From NCBI GenBank assembly GCA_013399855.1, contig VXAY01005183.1, forward strand, positions 218,329 through 282,328: a stretch of 64,000 nt of DNA, given 5' to 3'. A program made the position numbers and the translations under genes. This document shows positions 1 through 13,940 of this stretch, one piece after another. The stretch's first letter is position 1. Each line of letters starts with the position of its first letter. This DNA is from Oxyruncus cristatus (taxonomy: Eukaryota > Chordata > Aves > Passeriformes > Cotingidae). Below the pieces are notes generated by a model, which saw only the letters and a list, made by a program, of their open reading frames with translations, ran no database searches and was not told where the DNA came from.

Positions 1-477
1 CCTGGATGATGACACAACACTCGTCTGGCTTTTCTGTGAACTTCACCACAATAAACTGGTTTTATAGAAAGCCCCAGTGAACAGAGCAATCCACCACCTA
101 GAAAGTGAGACCTGGTTCCCACTACCAGGAAGGATTAATGAAAAATGATTCCTCAGGCGTTGAGGGAAACGTAGAGATATCTCTGTTCTCATCACTGACC
201 ACGTGCTGTAGCCCTGTAAAATATCAGTTAAAGCTGTGGCACTGCTCTGGAGGAATCTGTTCTTGGAATAGCTCGTGGCTTTTGGTACAGGGATGGCTTT
301 CACCTCCATTGAACTTACAGAGTAAAAGTTGTGTTGAGTGTCACCAGTCAACTCTGCCACAAAGCATTGTAATTAAAGAGAGAAAAAAAAATCCTAATAA
401 CCCAGAAAAGCAATCACATTTCCTCGTTGGAACCTGACGAAATTTCTTGTTTGTACTGCCAAATTCTGCATCTGAAT

Positions 478-815
478 ACAGAATCACAGAATCATAAAGG
501 TTGGAAAAGACCTCTTAGATCGTCGAGTCCAACCGTCAACCAGCACCACCATCGTGTTCACCACTGAACCGCGTCCTCAAGTGCCACATCCACACAGGTT
601 TTGAACACCTCCAGGGGATGGTGATTCCACCAGTTCCCTGGGCAGCCTGTTCCAGTGCTTGTCAACCCTTTCCCTGGGGAACTTTTCCGTAAGATCTCAT
701 CTAAACCCCCTCTGGCACAATTTAAGGCCATTTCCTCTCATCCTGTCACTTGTTACCCAGGGGGGGAGAGACTGACACCCACCTCCCTCCAACCTCCTCT
801 CAGGGAGTTGTGCAA
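478..815 (-). mobile_element. CR1 LINE 3' fragment
   Basis: It begins on the plus strand with the complement of the CR1 tail (ACAGAATCACAGAATCAT), then AGGTTGGAAAAGACC and the CACCTCCAGGGG...GACTCCACCA-type block. The CR1 sense strand is therefore minus. It is 5'-truncated at about 340 bp and noncoding. Confidence 0.9.
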
Positions 816-3405
816 CTTTTGCAACCTTTAAAAATACTCTGCCCTCACTAAAAGACCACAGTTATAAGCAAATGCTGTGCCATTTCTTTAGGAAGGAAAT
901 GAAGCTTATGTTCCATGTGGGTTCTGTTACATTTGGGGCACAACACTCTCTGCACAAGGTGGAAACTCTGGAAGTGCAAAAACCTAAAACAAGGTAAAGA
1001 AAACAAATCAACTCCAACTCAAAATCTGATCTAATATTTACCTCCTCACACTGTTCTTGTGTTCCACAGTAGCCACCAGCACCAGATGCTTGCTGGCAGC
1101 TGGTTTCACTCAAACTTCTCTTTTCCTTTTCCAAAGATCTATTTGGGAGACAAATTGTGGGACGTGCCATGTGGAAGAGTTTAATATTTTGTGGTCTCGG
1201 TGATTAGATATTCTGATAACTCACACACACAGTTAAGGGGCTATTTATTTCCCTGAAAAAAAGAACACAGAAAGGTGATATCAAATAAACTTTTCAGCTC
1301 CTGATGCCAAGTTTGCATTGCAAAGGAGCTATTTTTAGCCTGCAAGTGTAGCTGCACAGCAAGTTGCTGGTGTTCATAAAGAGGGGTGAGATGCAAGGCT
1401 TTCATGTGCCCTGAAGGGAGCCAAAGGATGGTTCCTGCTGGATTCTAACTTTGAACTCCCAGATTGTCTCCCTTCTGACTGGAACATCTTGCTTTTAGAT
1501 GCAACTTGTTGCCTGCTTGACTGCAGTTCATACGGGACAGCACATGCAAAAGTCATGATTTAGCACCACACACAGCAATGCCCTAAAACAAGGATAAAGG
1601 CAGATGTTTCTACTTGTATCTTGAGAGTCTCTTTCAACTACTTGAAACGTACACATCACCAAGAAAAGCATCACCTTTGCTACTGCTAAATGAAATTCAG
1701 AGGATGCTCAACAGCACCTGCAGCCAGTCCTGAATTACAAAGAGCATCTATACTGATGAAGAGGAGGATACTGGAATTTTCACAGATGAGCAGGACTCCT
1801 TCTCAGTCTGAAGCAACTGCCCTCATAACCACCCATACCTTGATCCTCTAAATCCAAAAGACATCAGACCATTTTGAGAAGCTGAAAGCCAAATACTAAA
1901 TTTTCCATTAGTTTAAGATTATACATCTAATGCTTAACACACAACTCTTCACACGGGATGACAAAACAAAAATCATTAATCAAATGTGCTCCACCAAAAC
2001 TCGTCACTGCTGGATTCCCTGGTAGCTGAATCATCCACTCAGAGTCACAAAACAGCTCCTCAGTCGCTGAAAAAACCCAACAGTCCAAGTGGGAACACAA
2101 CATGGAATTTGAGGGTCAGCTCTTCTCCTTCCTATTGGTATCATTACCTTATAAAATGTTTTGTAAGAAGAAACAAACCCAAAAGATTAACATCCCTTCC
2201 TAGTGAAATAGGGGGATGCCATTCAAGCTTCAAGACCACAAGATACAAGCAGAGAACTCAAATGGGCAGCAGCCCCAATTCTTTACCACATAAATCAGTT
2301 AAACTCAATCATCTTCATTTCCAAGTAGACATTTTCCTGCCTCTAACTCCCCCCAAACTGTGCAGATGCATAAACTCAGTTGCTTCCTTACAAAACAAAA
2401 CCCACCCACACATACAAGCTGCTAAAGAAAACATTATCTTTAATGGGTAACCTCTGTTTTGATGGGGGCTAAGAGTGGGAATGGGAAGCAGGGCTCACTG
2501 CTGGGGAGGAAGAAAAGTTATTGCATGAAAACAGGCCAGTGGTCTCAGTAAAAATAAACTATGGAGCATTTGTGGATTAGCTGTTCTACAGAGCTCACTT
2601 CACTTTGCCCACCACTATAAACCATCACTTATTTATAAAAGCAGTAACTGAGGGGAAAAAAATAATAATCCCCCAACTGATGACTTCACAAAGAAGTTTG
2701 CTGCACACTGCCAGCTAGAATGTATTTAAAGAGGCAAACTGAAGACACGCGGCCAATATTTCCTAACTGAGCAGGGAGAGGGGGAAGAATCAACAGCCAA
2801 AAATTATCTCCCAGAGTCCCCACGCTGACTGTTCATCTGGAGCAGAGGGCTGAGAGCAGGGAGATGTGCAGACAACATGGGAAAATCACTTTAAACAGCC
2901 CTGCACACACTTTCCTTTTTCACATTCCCTGCTCTTGCTGGCCAGAACCCAACCCACAGTGGCTATGGCTGGAGAAAGAAGTCAAGTTTTTTAGCTGTTA
3001 GACCATCTACAAATGCTCTTCATCCTTTTCCCCTTCACTCAACAGAATCGTAACAATTTTCTAAAGCGCCTGCAAGGCCAAAGGGAACGAATTTACATTT
3101 ACAGAGAGCAGACTTTCTACTGCAGACCCTTTAGTGACAGTGCAGGACACTCACAGTCCCCTCCCACAGCCTCCTAAAAACACAGGTTGAAACCAAGTCC
3201 TTTGGATGTGCCTGGCGATCCCCTCCTCCTCCTGCCAACAGGAAACAGGAAAGAAAAAGCCCTTATTTTGCAGTAAGGTTCAGAGACTATCCAAGGTCAG
3301 CAGCTCTAGGGTGAAGCCTGTGTTGTGAAACTGTTTGTTAACAGTTGTTTTCCCCAAAACACAGCCCTGAGAGTGGGGGGCAGAAGAAGTTTCCCTCCCT
3401 CAGCA

Positions 3406-3512
3406 TTTTTTTTTTCCTTTTTTTTGCAAAGGATAAGAACTTGTAGCTTCTTTTGACAAAAAAAAAAAAACCAAAAAGACACCAAAACAAAACAAACAAA
3501 AAAACACCCCCA
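3406..3512. repeat. T- then A-rich low-complexity stretch
   Basis: T-runs at 3406-3425 are followed, after unique sequence, by A13 at 3458-3470 and a C/A-rich tail with AAAACAAAACAAAC. Confidence 0.9.
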
Positions 3513-3980
3513 CAAATTAACTGAATATCAGACTTTCAGAGGAAAGCCCGTGGACACCACAGGAAGTAAATATATGGAGTTGACACACGAGAGGAAAGAG
3601 AAGTAAAGGGATATTCATGTAAAGATCAGACCACATGTTCAGCTCAGAGAGTTCCTCAAAAATCAGCCTCCAGCTCATTGCTTTGCTGTCCCCAGCTACT
3701 GTTATCTGTTATTTCTGAACACAAGCTTGATTTTTACATAATTTTTACCCAATGTTAGTGTTATTCAACTGATTATTTGGTTGCTGTTTTTTGTTTGTCT
3801 GTTTTTAAAGCACCTCTAATTATGAGCATCAACTTCTCAACTGTGTAAATACAATTATTTTTCTTCAGAGAAAGCCAGTCTTGTGCCAGTTGTGCCCACA
3901 TTTAGCAAAGCCCATGTAACAGTCCCTGGCATTCCTAAGCGGCAATACCCTAAAAACTTCCTCATTTCTCTACTGCGTTC

Positions 3981-4048
3981 AGTTTTCTGTAATGTTAGAT
4001 GCATGTTTGCAATGTTTAGTTTTCTGTAATTTTAGATGTATGTTTGCC
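3981..4048 (+). repeat. Two-copy tandem duplication, about 37 bp unit
   Basis: AGTTTTCTGTAATGTTAGAT followed by GCATGTTTGC is repeated, with a few changes, as AGTTTTCTGTAATTTTAGAT and GTATGTTTGC. It is a local slippage duplication. Confidence 0.85.
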
Positions 4049-4768
4049 AGGCTCAGTAGAAAGAGAGATGACGAATTTCTAGAACCATTACAGGTGACCC
4101 ACTGTATAAAATTAGAGATTGTCAAGTTACTTGACAGCATTTCAAAGACACAAACTCTGAGAAATAACAAGCTGAAACAGCTTCCACACCACACATCTGA
4201 CCCACTCAGCCCATTCTCTCTCTCTAAATGTCATGAAACAACACATATGCAGAAAGAACATCCTAAAAATCAGAGTATTCAGATACGCACAGCAGAAAAA
4301 TGGCAGGTTTTAGGTAAGACAGTCTGGTACCTTCGTCACACCTTGACAGTATTCCTTTAACCTCATTATCGTTCTGCAGCCAGGATAACAAAATAGACAA
4401 GACGTGTAATTACCATAATTTGGGCATTCTGGCTTATAAAATCCTCAAATGCTCATTCATGCAGCTGATTGAATGAGTCTGCCCAAGCATAACAACAAAC
4501 ACGGGAAAGATGCTGGATATTCAGTTTGGTCATTTGATGCTACACGAAAACAAGGACAGGGCGTGAAAATTCCACTCTACAGGTACTGCAGCCAGCAGTT
4601 ACTTGTTAGAATTGTCCATGCTCTCGGAACAAATAATCTGTGATTTCTTAACTAGTTCCCATAAAAATAAAGCCATACAGAAATTCAGGGTGCTACTTTA
4701 GGCACGGGATGAAGAAGGGATGTTTAAAGATGGAGTGTCACTGCCAAGTCATCACACCCAATTTCTTT

Positions 4769-4786
4769 TGCTTAATTAATTAAGCA
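4769..4786. repeat. Perfect 18-bp palindrome
   Basis: TGCTTAATTAATTAAGCA equals its own reverse complement. It contains back-to-back TAAT/ATTA cores that homeodomain factors bind. Confidence 0.9.
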
Positions 4787-6849
4787 GCCTCCTACTAAAC
4801 TTTGCTGAACAGCAGCACAAAGGGGGGTTTGCTCTCCTCATCTGCGCTGTCCATGAGAGTTATTGCTACTACAACACGTACAGAATGAGCAAAGGGTGTT
4901 TATCCTTGCTGGAAACCTCTCCTGGCTCCAGGACAGTAGTGCTGGACTGAGGGATGACAGCAACTGCTGCTGTTCTGCTGGTTCCAGCGTCCAGGAAATC
5001 AGTCTCCAGGGAATAAAGCACTTTATTTAAGTGGTACAATTATAAATCAAAGGGATGGAGGGGGAGCATCTGCACAGTTCTGTCCCTCCTCCCCCAACAT
5101 ACAACCCATAAATTAGCATTTATGCAAGACTGGAGCAGCATGTTGGGATGGAGCTTCACCTTTTTGGCTGACAGGACTGTCCAGTCACCCAGTGCCATCT
5201 GGTTTTGGGTAGAACTGACACCAAAAGGAGACAGGTTTTGGAAACTCTCGAGAATCAGAGCTGGAAAGAATTCTGACACCTGGCCCATAGAGAAGAGCTT
5301 CAAAACACAATTTGGATTTGGCTGTATGTTAAAAGCAAGCACCTAAAGACACTCTTCCTTGCCCACACCTCCCTCCTTACACCTCTGTTTTTACCCTTGA
5401 ACTTCAATTTTCCCATCAGCACTTTAATGACCGAATGCTCCCAGGGGAAGAGCTGGGTCGAGCAATTCCAAACACACAAGCTTCCATTTATTGTTTCACA
5501 GAATAAGAGGAAAGCCCAGCCTCTCCAAGCACAACACAGCATTTCAAACACTACATTTGCCTTCCAGAGCTGAAAGGGAAAGAAATGTGCTCGAAACATG
5601 ACTTGCAAAAAAGAAAGGAAGAGGAAAATATGTTACGGGCATAAAGCTGCATTGTAAGAGGCTCCTTGAAAGGCTGCCAGTGCTGCAATTCCCCACAGTT
5701 CCTTTGGAATCCATACACATTACAAACCCGAGGAATACCTAATATGATTTTCCTTTTTTAAGCTGAAGTGGGTCACATACCAGAAGAGTGATTTTTAAAC
5801 TCTCAGGCTCTTTTGTGAGACTTTCAAAGGGTCCTGGCTTGTGTCAAGTCCAAGGCTCCTTTCAGAAATCAGGCAATGGACTTGGCCTGCCTAAAAAAAA
5901 AATCACTGAGCAAACCCAATAGAAATTAGCAGGGGGAAAAAAGAAATAAATCAGATTTCTCAGTATCCTCACCCCGTTATTTATTCTTCTTCAACTGAAA
6001 TTTTTAAGTTCAACTGCTAAATGTATTTTTTCCAATCTGAGTGCTAAAAAGATACAATACTAAACCCTTTTGAATAACACAACTCTTCACAGCACAAGTT
6101 CATCAGAAAGAAAACCAAAGACAAGCACACACATGAACAGCCCTGTACTTGAAGCAAATAAAATAAAATAAAAATAACCCTGTTTAGTTTAACTAATGAG
6201 CCCAGAGATCTATCAATGACCAATATACAACAAAGCAGGCCGTATTATTTCAACCCAGTGAGTTTACTTGCTTTACATTTTTAAACATGTCCTATTGAAT
6301 TATCACAGTACGTAGTTATGATGTTGAAAAATATCTACATTAAAATGTTATAAACCCTAGATCACGCAACGTTTGGGTTCTTGAATGCATTTGTCCACTG
6401 GTTCAATGGCATTAACTCAGCTACCTGTGCTCTCAACGCACAGACGATTCAAAAACCAGATTATTTAGAAGTGAAGCTTTATTTCTTTTTAAATAACAGA
6501 AGAGCATCATAAGTGTCCTGAAGCCTCTTGCCTTGTTCCCACTGTATGGATATGAGAAAGGGGAACAGCAGCTTATCCAAGGCTGTGTGTTGGCAGCAGG
6601 GGCTGAGCTCAGTGTTTTATCCCTCCTCCCCTCTCCATGTTTTATTGCCTGTCGTGACAACATAAGGAAGAGAATTTCACAGCACAAGTAATTTTGTCCA
6701 GCATTTAAGGCTTTCAGAAAAAAAGGCAAAAGGAGGTAGGTTGAATGTTTTAAGAGCTGATAACAATGTGTTGCTATTTCTGCCTTTCCCCAGATGAAGC
6801 CTTTCCTTCAACTGAGGCTTGTTCATGGAGCTCCTCCTGCCAACACAAC

Positions 6850-7177
6850 CAGCCCCTTCCAGGGCCTAAAGGGGCTCCAGGAGAGCTGGAGAGGGACTTG
6901 GGACAAGGCCTGGAGGGACAGGAAAAGGGGGAATGGCTTCCCACTGTCAGAGGGCAGGGAGAGATGGGAGATTGGGAAGGAATTCTTGGCTGAGAGGGTG
7001 GTGAGGCCCTGGCACAGGTTGCCCAGAGAAGCTGTGGCTGCCCCATCCCTGGAAGTGTCCAAGGCCAGGTTGGACAGAGCTTGGAGCAACCTGGGATAGT
7101 GGAAGGTCTCCCTGCCCATGGCAGGAGGTGGAACTAGTTGATCTTTCAGCCCAAACCATCCTGGGATTCCAGGACTC
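6850..7177 (+). mobile_element. CR1 LINE 3' fragment
   Basis: It has the sense-strand CR1 order: CCTAAAGGGGCTCCAGGAGAG, GGGCAGGGAGAGATGGGA, GCTGTGGCTGCCCC, CCATGGCAGG, then a worn tail near CCAAACCATCCTGGGATTCC. All frames through it are CR1 shadows. It is 5'-truncated. Confidence 0.92.
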
Positions 7178-7856
7178 AGGGATGTTATCAAACACTCTCA
7201 CGCAGCCCATGTAAAACCTGACTTGTCATAGTTGGTTCCAACAGTCCCTAACCTCTGCAGTTTAAAATGCTGCAGATAAATTCCTAATTTCTATTTCTCT
7301 AGTTTTAGGCTTTCACATACTTGAACTTTCTGATACCCTTCCCTTCCTACAATGCAAGTCTCCAAGATGATGACAGCACTTTGTATCACGCACTGAAAGT
7401 CCTGTGGTAGCTCCAGCACGTGAAACACTCCATGATTTATGATCCTTCAGCCTCTAAAGCCTGTGGTGTAAAGAGGTATTGGAGCAAAACAAAGTAATTT
7501 TAGTAATGAGACAATTACATATTATCAGCATCTTGCACACAAGATTCCAGGTTTAATCTCAGTGCCAAGGTGTCTCCCACTTCCAAACCTTTGTATGAGC
7601 TCTCCGCAACAAGAAGTAAATCAAAAGAACCAAGAAACAAAGGAGAAGCAGACAAAGCCATTCCATACTCCTGGATTAAATCTATGTGACAAAGACTGTC
7701 TGCTTTATATCACGGGAACAGATATTTTACTGTATTATTCCGATAAAATCCCAGGATGAAAAAACGCCATGGCAAAGAGCAAACATGCAAGGCTACAGCA
7801 CAGGGAACAGCCTTGCTTTTACAGAACAGATCTTTTACAAGCACTGTGCTTTCTGG

Positions 7857-7872
7857 AAAAAAAAAAAAAAAA
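7857..7872. repeat. Poly-A, 16 bp
   Basis: An uninterrupted A run in intron 2, with no clear element attached. Confidence 0.9.
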
Positions 7873-8509
7873 TCAAACCCCACAACTAAAAAGCCTAATT
7901 TTCAAATACCAAAGGATAGGAATCTATTTTTTTGTCTTCAGTTAAAAAGAAGGCAATAGTCTATTAACATGCACTTCACATTTCTGTCAAGGAAACTGCA
8001 CCAACACTCCACTTAAAGAGGAATCCCCAAATGAGAGCAGCACACACCCTCAGCCAAAATCTCTGTAGTGTCACAACAGTCTCGGGTGCCAGCAGATGAG
8101 CAGACGACATGAGTAAACAAGTGGGACAGAAGGTAGAATACAGAATAACTAATCACTCAGACTGCTAGAAAATATCTCTGTCATTACAAACAACTCCATT
8201 GCCCCCTGTTTGCCCTGCAGGATTCAGAGTTGAAGTGAGCAATGTTAGACCAGCACCACTTTGCTGCTGACACCACAGCAGTTACCAGCAGCACATCTCT
8301 CACTGCACCCAGCAGTCTTAGATGATCAAAAATATTTTGATCTGCATCAGATCCTCCACCACTGCTAATTAAAAACCTGATGAAACAGAATAAACTATTT
8401 TGAAGCAGTGATTCATGAGATAAACATATTATATATGCATTGTTGGTTCTGTGCGCAAGGCCTGTGATTAATCACCGGGGAAAAAAAAGTCATAGCACGA
8501 AGAAACATT

Positions 8510-8527
8510 AAAAAAAAAAAAAAAAAA
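8510..8527. repeat. Poly-A, 18 bp
   Basis: An uninterrupted A run. No processed pseudogene is visible upstream. Confidence 0.9.
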
Positions 8528-9357
8528 TCAACAAAAATCCAATTCAATCCACCCTGTCCAACTTTCTAAGGATACAGAAACATTAGTTTAGTTCCCCACA
8601 GCACAGCCCAGGAGGAACATACACACTGTCAAACTGCTGGGCAACAGCATTAAAAGGTGATTCTTAATAAAGATGCTTTTAAGGAATTTGAGCCATGAAA
8701 AGTGAGTGTTTACAGGAAGGAACCTGCTCTGTCTGGGGAGCAAAAGTCACTTTGAAGTTCCCTGTGGCTGGATTGTTTCAAGAGATAAATGGCAAAGTAA
8801 ATCTTCCAAGGGGGTTAAAATAAAATACCAGGACTTGCAGCTATTTAACAGCTCCAGGGAGAATTGTCAGCCAGCAGACAATTGTAATCGCTTCTGCCCA
8901 CTGATTCCATCAAATACTCCAAGTGCTTGGTGAAGTAATTCATGGCTCTCTGATACTTCAAAATTAATAAAAAATTAATAGCATTTGTGGTCACAGAGGC
9001 AGGAACATCAGGCCAGAGACACTGTGCTTCCAAAAAGGGAGGTTCACCCAAGAGGACAGAAGATGCTGCTCTCTGATGCCTCCTAGAAGTGCTCACGTTT
9101 GGAGTTGGCCTTCTCGAATGTAAATAAGGACCCTGCATTCAGCAGCTCAGGGGTGGAAAAGTGCTACTCAGACTCAGCCCAGGACTAAGAACACACCAGT
9201 CTGGTGTTACAACTGCTCTGCTGAATTCAACAACTGACTGTAACCCATAAAATCAGTAACTCATCTCACTCAGCTTCCTTGGCAGCAAACTGATCTGCCA
9301 GACAAGAACTCTGTCTCAGCAGGAATGAGAACTGTACTCCCCAAAGTCCTTCAGAAT

Positions 9358-9526
9358 TGGCTGCCCAGAGAGGCTGTGGCTGCCCCTGGATCCCTGGAAG
9401 TGTCCAAGATCAGGCTGGACAGGGCTTGGAGCAACCTGGGAAAGCAGAAGGCGTCCCTGCCCATGGCAGGGGGTGGAACTGGATGAGCTTTCAGGTCCTT
9501 TCCAAACCAAACCACTCCATAATTCG
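9358..9526 (+). mobile_element. CR1 LINE 3' end, short
   Basis: Only the last about 170 bp of a CR1 copy remain, from TGGCTGCCCAGAGAGGCTG through CCATGGCAGGGGGTGG to AACCAAACCACTCCATAATTC. It is the same subfamily as the copy at 6850. Confidence 0.9.
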
Positions 9527-12030
9527 ATATATTACACTCAATATATTCCAGCTCAGTTTGCTTATCCATCTTCGTACATCACATCCCCCCGGGTGAAAGG
9601 GAAAGGAGAAGACTGGGAGGGGAAAAAAAGAGGCACCTCCAGAACAAGCCTCCAACTTGCAAGTACAGAAACCACTTCCGATGGATTTTACTTGAATCCT
9701 TTGTGACGACTCCAGGTCCTCCATCCCCACAAATCATGCAGCAATAGATAACTGTCGATTTGGACAAGTTTGCTTTGTGCTGAGAGCACGTCTCGAGCTC
9801 TGGGCTCTTCCTGGGCAGAGACAACACCATGGCAACAGCACAAGGTCACTCCAAAGGGAGCTTTCAAGGCCATTTCGGGGTCCCTTCCCATCTGCCACTC
9901 AAAAAACCTTAAAGAGGAAGGTTTGAGACACAGAGGAAACCCCTCCCTCCCCAAAATTCAGATGCACCATTGGTATGATTTTTTTCTTGCATTAACTGAT
10001 AGAAAAGAGCTACAAAGCAGCCTTACAGGATAAGCCATAATTTGAATATGTTCGGTTGGTTTAGCAAAGAAAAAGATTCCCTAAAGCATCAGTGGCAAGA
10101 GGCTCCCATAAGAACAGGCTCCAGCGACTTGGAATTCAAATAATAAACTCAAGATCTCCTTTTAAGGGAGAACAAGTGTCTTATACTGTACTCCTGCCAT
10201 TATTACTCATTTTCCATACTGCCTTTGGTACTGTATGCTACGAGAATCTGATTTATAAATAGGTTTTAAAAGGTCTTCAAATGACATCCTTCAAATCACA
10301 ATAAAAAGTTCAGTAACTGTTTCAGCATAAGATTTTTCCCCCTTTTTGAGTAGATTTTCAAGCCTGAATATAAGCTCATTGTATTTCATTACAGTCCCAC
10401 GCAAATGCAGATTAAAAACTTGCTCAAAAACTCCAGTCCTAATTCCAAGCACAGTCATTCGCAAAAAAGCAAAGATTTTCAATTTACGGGCATTTCATCC
10501 ATTTTTACAATATTTTATAAACTACTGCATCCAGATGGGACAACAGCAGGAGAAACCACAATTATGCTGTAATTAATTTCTTGCTGGCCTAAAGATGCCA
10601 GGACAGACTAAGTTGTCAAGTTAGTTGCTTTTGTGATAAAAATTAACTTCATTTTTCTGCAAGGATGGATTTCAATACTTTTCCCTAAGGAATCAAGCTC
10701 TTGCTAAGCATTAACCCTGACAATAAACAAGCCTTAATGACTTTTATGCAACTTGGCAACAGCTTTAGAACTTGTTAGTGCCAGTGAAGCCTTTGGAATT
10801 ACATCTGCCAAAATCTGCAGCAAGTACAAGGCACAGGCATGACCATGAGCTCCTCAACACTCATCTTCATCCCTTACCTGCAGTGTCTATCTGAATATGT
10901 TCAAATTATGCCTTCTCTTATCTAACATTTTTCCTTTTATATGATTTTTATAATACAAGATTTTGGAGGTGCGGATTTCACTTTGCAAGCATCCATCCAA
11001 TACTCAGCAAAAAGATCTAAGCATTTATGCCTCTGGATATAATGAGAGGCAACTATTATGGGGCACACTGGCATTTTTTTTTTAGGATGCAGTTCATCCA
11101 ATACATACCAGTATATATTAGAAAGTGTAAAATTCTGTATCAATCATCTCTAGATTGGCTGTTCATGCAACGGAAGCTGGTTCAATCCATCATGTGGGGT
11201 GATGAATGTGTTACCTATGAAGCACTGGATCACTTAAAAAACCACTTTACCAACATCTGCCATCGCCAGGGTTCAAGGATCCAAGCAGTAGGTCATGTTC
11301 AAAATGTAAGGAGAAATGTTGGTTCAAAATCCACGGTAACCTGGAGCTTGTCTGGCAAATTTTGGTAAAGGCTGTAATCACTTGTGCGCTGAATACCAGC
11401 CCAGAATTAGACCAAAACTCAGGCAAGATCTTCCCCAAACGGCTGAAGGAAAGCAAAAATAATTTTTTAGGACAAAGGACAACCTTCAAAACTTGTGTCT
11501 CCAGAAGCCAAAGCAGTCAACAGGCAAAACACGAGAAACACTCAGCACTGCTTAAAGTGGAATTTCCCTGGGTACATCTTCAACAAGAGGTCTCAACTAA
11601 GTTTTCATTTAGAAAAGAACTATTCAAGATGAACATTGGGTAACTGTGATTCATTTTTATAGTTTCTGGATGGATGTTCTGCTAAATACAATTTACCTAA
11701 AGGTGCAGACGTGTGGCCAAATAACCTCTCACAAATGAAGCTACAATTAACTGCTGACATCACCACTGCCTTGAAAACGAACCTGTCTCTCACTTTCGAA
11801 CATATTAATTATGGCCACAATTACACAGTGACAGCTGGTATTTATATTGAGTTCTGTCAGCTTAGTTCCCACATTTCAGCAAGGCAGGTGTATTCCAAAT
11901 GGTACCGCTCGGAATCAGGTCACCCCTCAACAGTATGCAAACAACTTAGGGGTTTATTAATGTACAGAGAGCTACATTAATTATCTCTGAAGATATTAAA
12001 GAAACATCTGGAGGTAATCCTGGATAAACA

Positions 12031-12112
12031 GCTCCAGGAGACCCTGCCTGAGCAGGAGGGTTGGAGCAGATACCTCCAGAGGCCCCTTCCAGCCTCAGCC
12101 AGTCTGACTCCA
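12031..12112 (+). mobile_element. CR1 LINE 3' terminal remnant (older subfamily)
   Basis: The stretch GCCTGAGCAGGAGGGTTGG...CCTCCAGAGGCCCCTTCCAG followed by CCTCAGCCAGTCTGAC matches the terminal part of a CR1 subfamily different from the main one here. It lies about 280 bp before the next CR1. Confidence 0.7.
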
Positions 12113-12391
12113 CATCACTGTGTTTAAGACTGCCATGAGTAAGCCTGCCATCACTACAGCAGCAACTCCAAAATATTCCAGGACTCCACTGCCCCTCGGA
12201 TCTCCTACCCTGGAGGCAGCCACCTGATCTCCCTGCTCAACAAAACAGCCTGTGCTGAGCGAGCAGAACGTCAGCAACATCTTCTGGAAGGGGGTTGTTG
12301 GCATGACCTGACCTGGGAAAGTTATCACCTAAGAAACTTGAATAGGAACTAGAAGGCAAGGAAAATAAATGTATGAGGAAATGTTTGATTA

Positions 12392-13020
12392 CAAGGTAGT
12401 CTTGGCCCAGAAAGCCAACTGCATCCTGGGCTGCACCCAAAGGAGTGGGACCAGTAGGTCAAGGGAGGGGATTCTGCCTCTCTGCTCCACTATTCTGAGA
12501 TCCCACCTGCAGAGTTGCCTCCAGCTCTGGGCATCCCAACACAATAAAGTCATGGAGCTGCTGGAGTGAGTCCAGAGGAGGCCACAGAGATGCTCCAAGG
12601 GCTGAAACCCCTCTGCTCTGGAGCCAGGCAGGGAGAGCTGGGGGTGTTCACCTGGAGAAGAGAAGGATCCAGGGAGATCTGAGAGCCCCTTCCAGTGCCT
12701 AAAGGGGCTCCCAAGAGAGCTGGAAAGGGACTTGGGACAAGGCCTGGAGGGACAGGACAAGGGGGAATGGCTTCCCACTGCCAGAGGGCAGGGAGAGATG
12801 GGAGACTGGGAAGGAATTCTTGGCTGGGAGGGTGGTGAGGCCCTGGCAGAGGTTGCCCAGAGAAGCTCTGGCTGCCCCTGGATCCCTGGAAGTGTCCAAG
12901 GTCAGGTTGGTTGGGGCTTGGAGCAACCTGGGCTAGTGGGGGGGTGTCCCTGCCCATGGCGGGGGGTGGGAAAAAGATGAGCTTTCAGGTCCCTTCCAAC
13001 CAAAACCATTCCATGACTGA
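12392..13020 (+). mobile_element. CR1 LINE 3' fragment, the longest copy in the window
   Basis: About 630 bp of sense-strand CR1. It includes the distal CAACTGCATCCTGGGCTGCA block, the TCCAGAGGAGGCCACAGAG block, GGAGCCAGGCAGGGAGAGC, the CCTAAAGGGGCTCC block and the tail CCAAAACCATTCCATGACTG. It probably reaches the 3' end of ORF2 or the start of the 3' UTR, but no reverse-transcriptase frame is left. The 129-135-codon minus frames here are antisense shadows. Confidence 0.93.
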
Positions 13021-13940
13021 AAAGGCTGAGAGCAATTCACAAGAAGTTTTAGCAGGATATACATCACATGCTACCAGAGAGCTCTACCAGCTTCACCTTG
13101 TGTCACCTTCACAAGTAAAATGCCTCACTACTTAACCATGAGAATTATTGTCACCAGAGATTGGGTCCTGGAGGACCATTCTGTGCCTCCTTCCAAACCT
13201 GAGTCCAAGTGCTGCAGTAATTATTCAGCAAGCAGAATTGAGCTTGCTCTGTATCACTCACAATCCACGTGAACCTGCCAGGGCTCTCTAATTCCTGCTC
13301 TGGGAATGCTGTAAAGGACTTGCCAGAGCTCCTCCTGCAACTCAATTAAACTCTTAGCAGCAGCAAAGGAAGATATCTCAGTGGTGACAGGAAGAGATAA
13401 TAACCACGTGTGAAAACTCTGCAGAGAGCAGTTGCACAGGCTGGAGTAGACCAAGGATGGAAGGTTTTAGCACAAAGTTACTGCACAACCTATTTACTGT
13501 CGTGGGCAGAGCAGGTACTGAGACGATTTCTAGGCAGTAGAGATGCTTGTAGCCTCATCTGGTACATATGTGGTTTCAGCACATGAGTAAAACCACCAGA
13601 TAATTATTTCCTCCCAGAACCATTTCTGTTTCTCTCTTCTCCACCACAAAACCTGCACTGTGCTTTTCCTTTGTCTTTTGGGGTTTCCCCCCCACACACA
13701 CCTCTGAAATGTTTCTGCTCCTGCTCAGCACATTGTAATTCTTCCTTCCCGTGGTACCATGGCTGCAAACTCTGCGAAGTGGTTATCTCTAGGTGCATTT
13801 TTGGGAAGAAACCAGAAATATATGGGCTATCAGACAAAGGCTGGGGACAAATACCAGCCAAAGAGCTCAGAGGAGTAGGAAGAGCCTTTATACCAAGAAA
13901 ATATTGGACAGAAGAATAAAACAATGGATAATGTCACTGC

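Noticed and set aside
1986..2450. 154-codon plus frame in intron 2
   Set aside because: No recognisable domain, no CpG start region and ordinary intronic composition.
12389..12957. Overlapping 129-135-codon minus frames
   Set aside because: They are antisense to a CR1 3' fragment. The same peptides recur (e.g. near 7000, 30000, 48100, 54300) wherever the repeat occurs.
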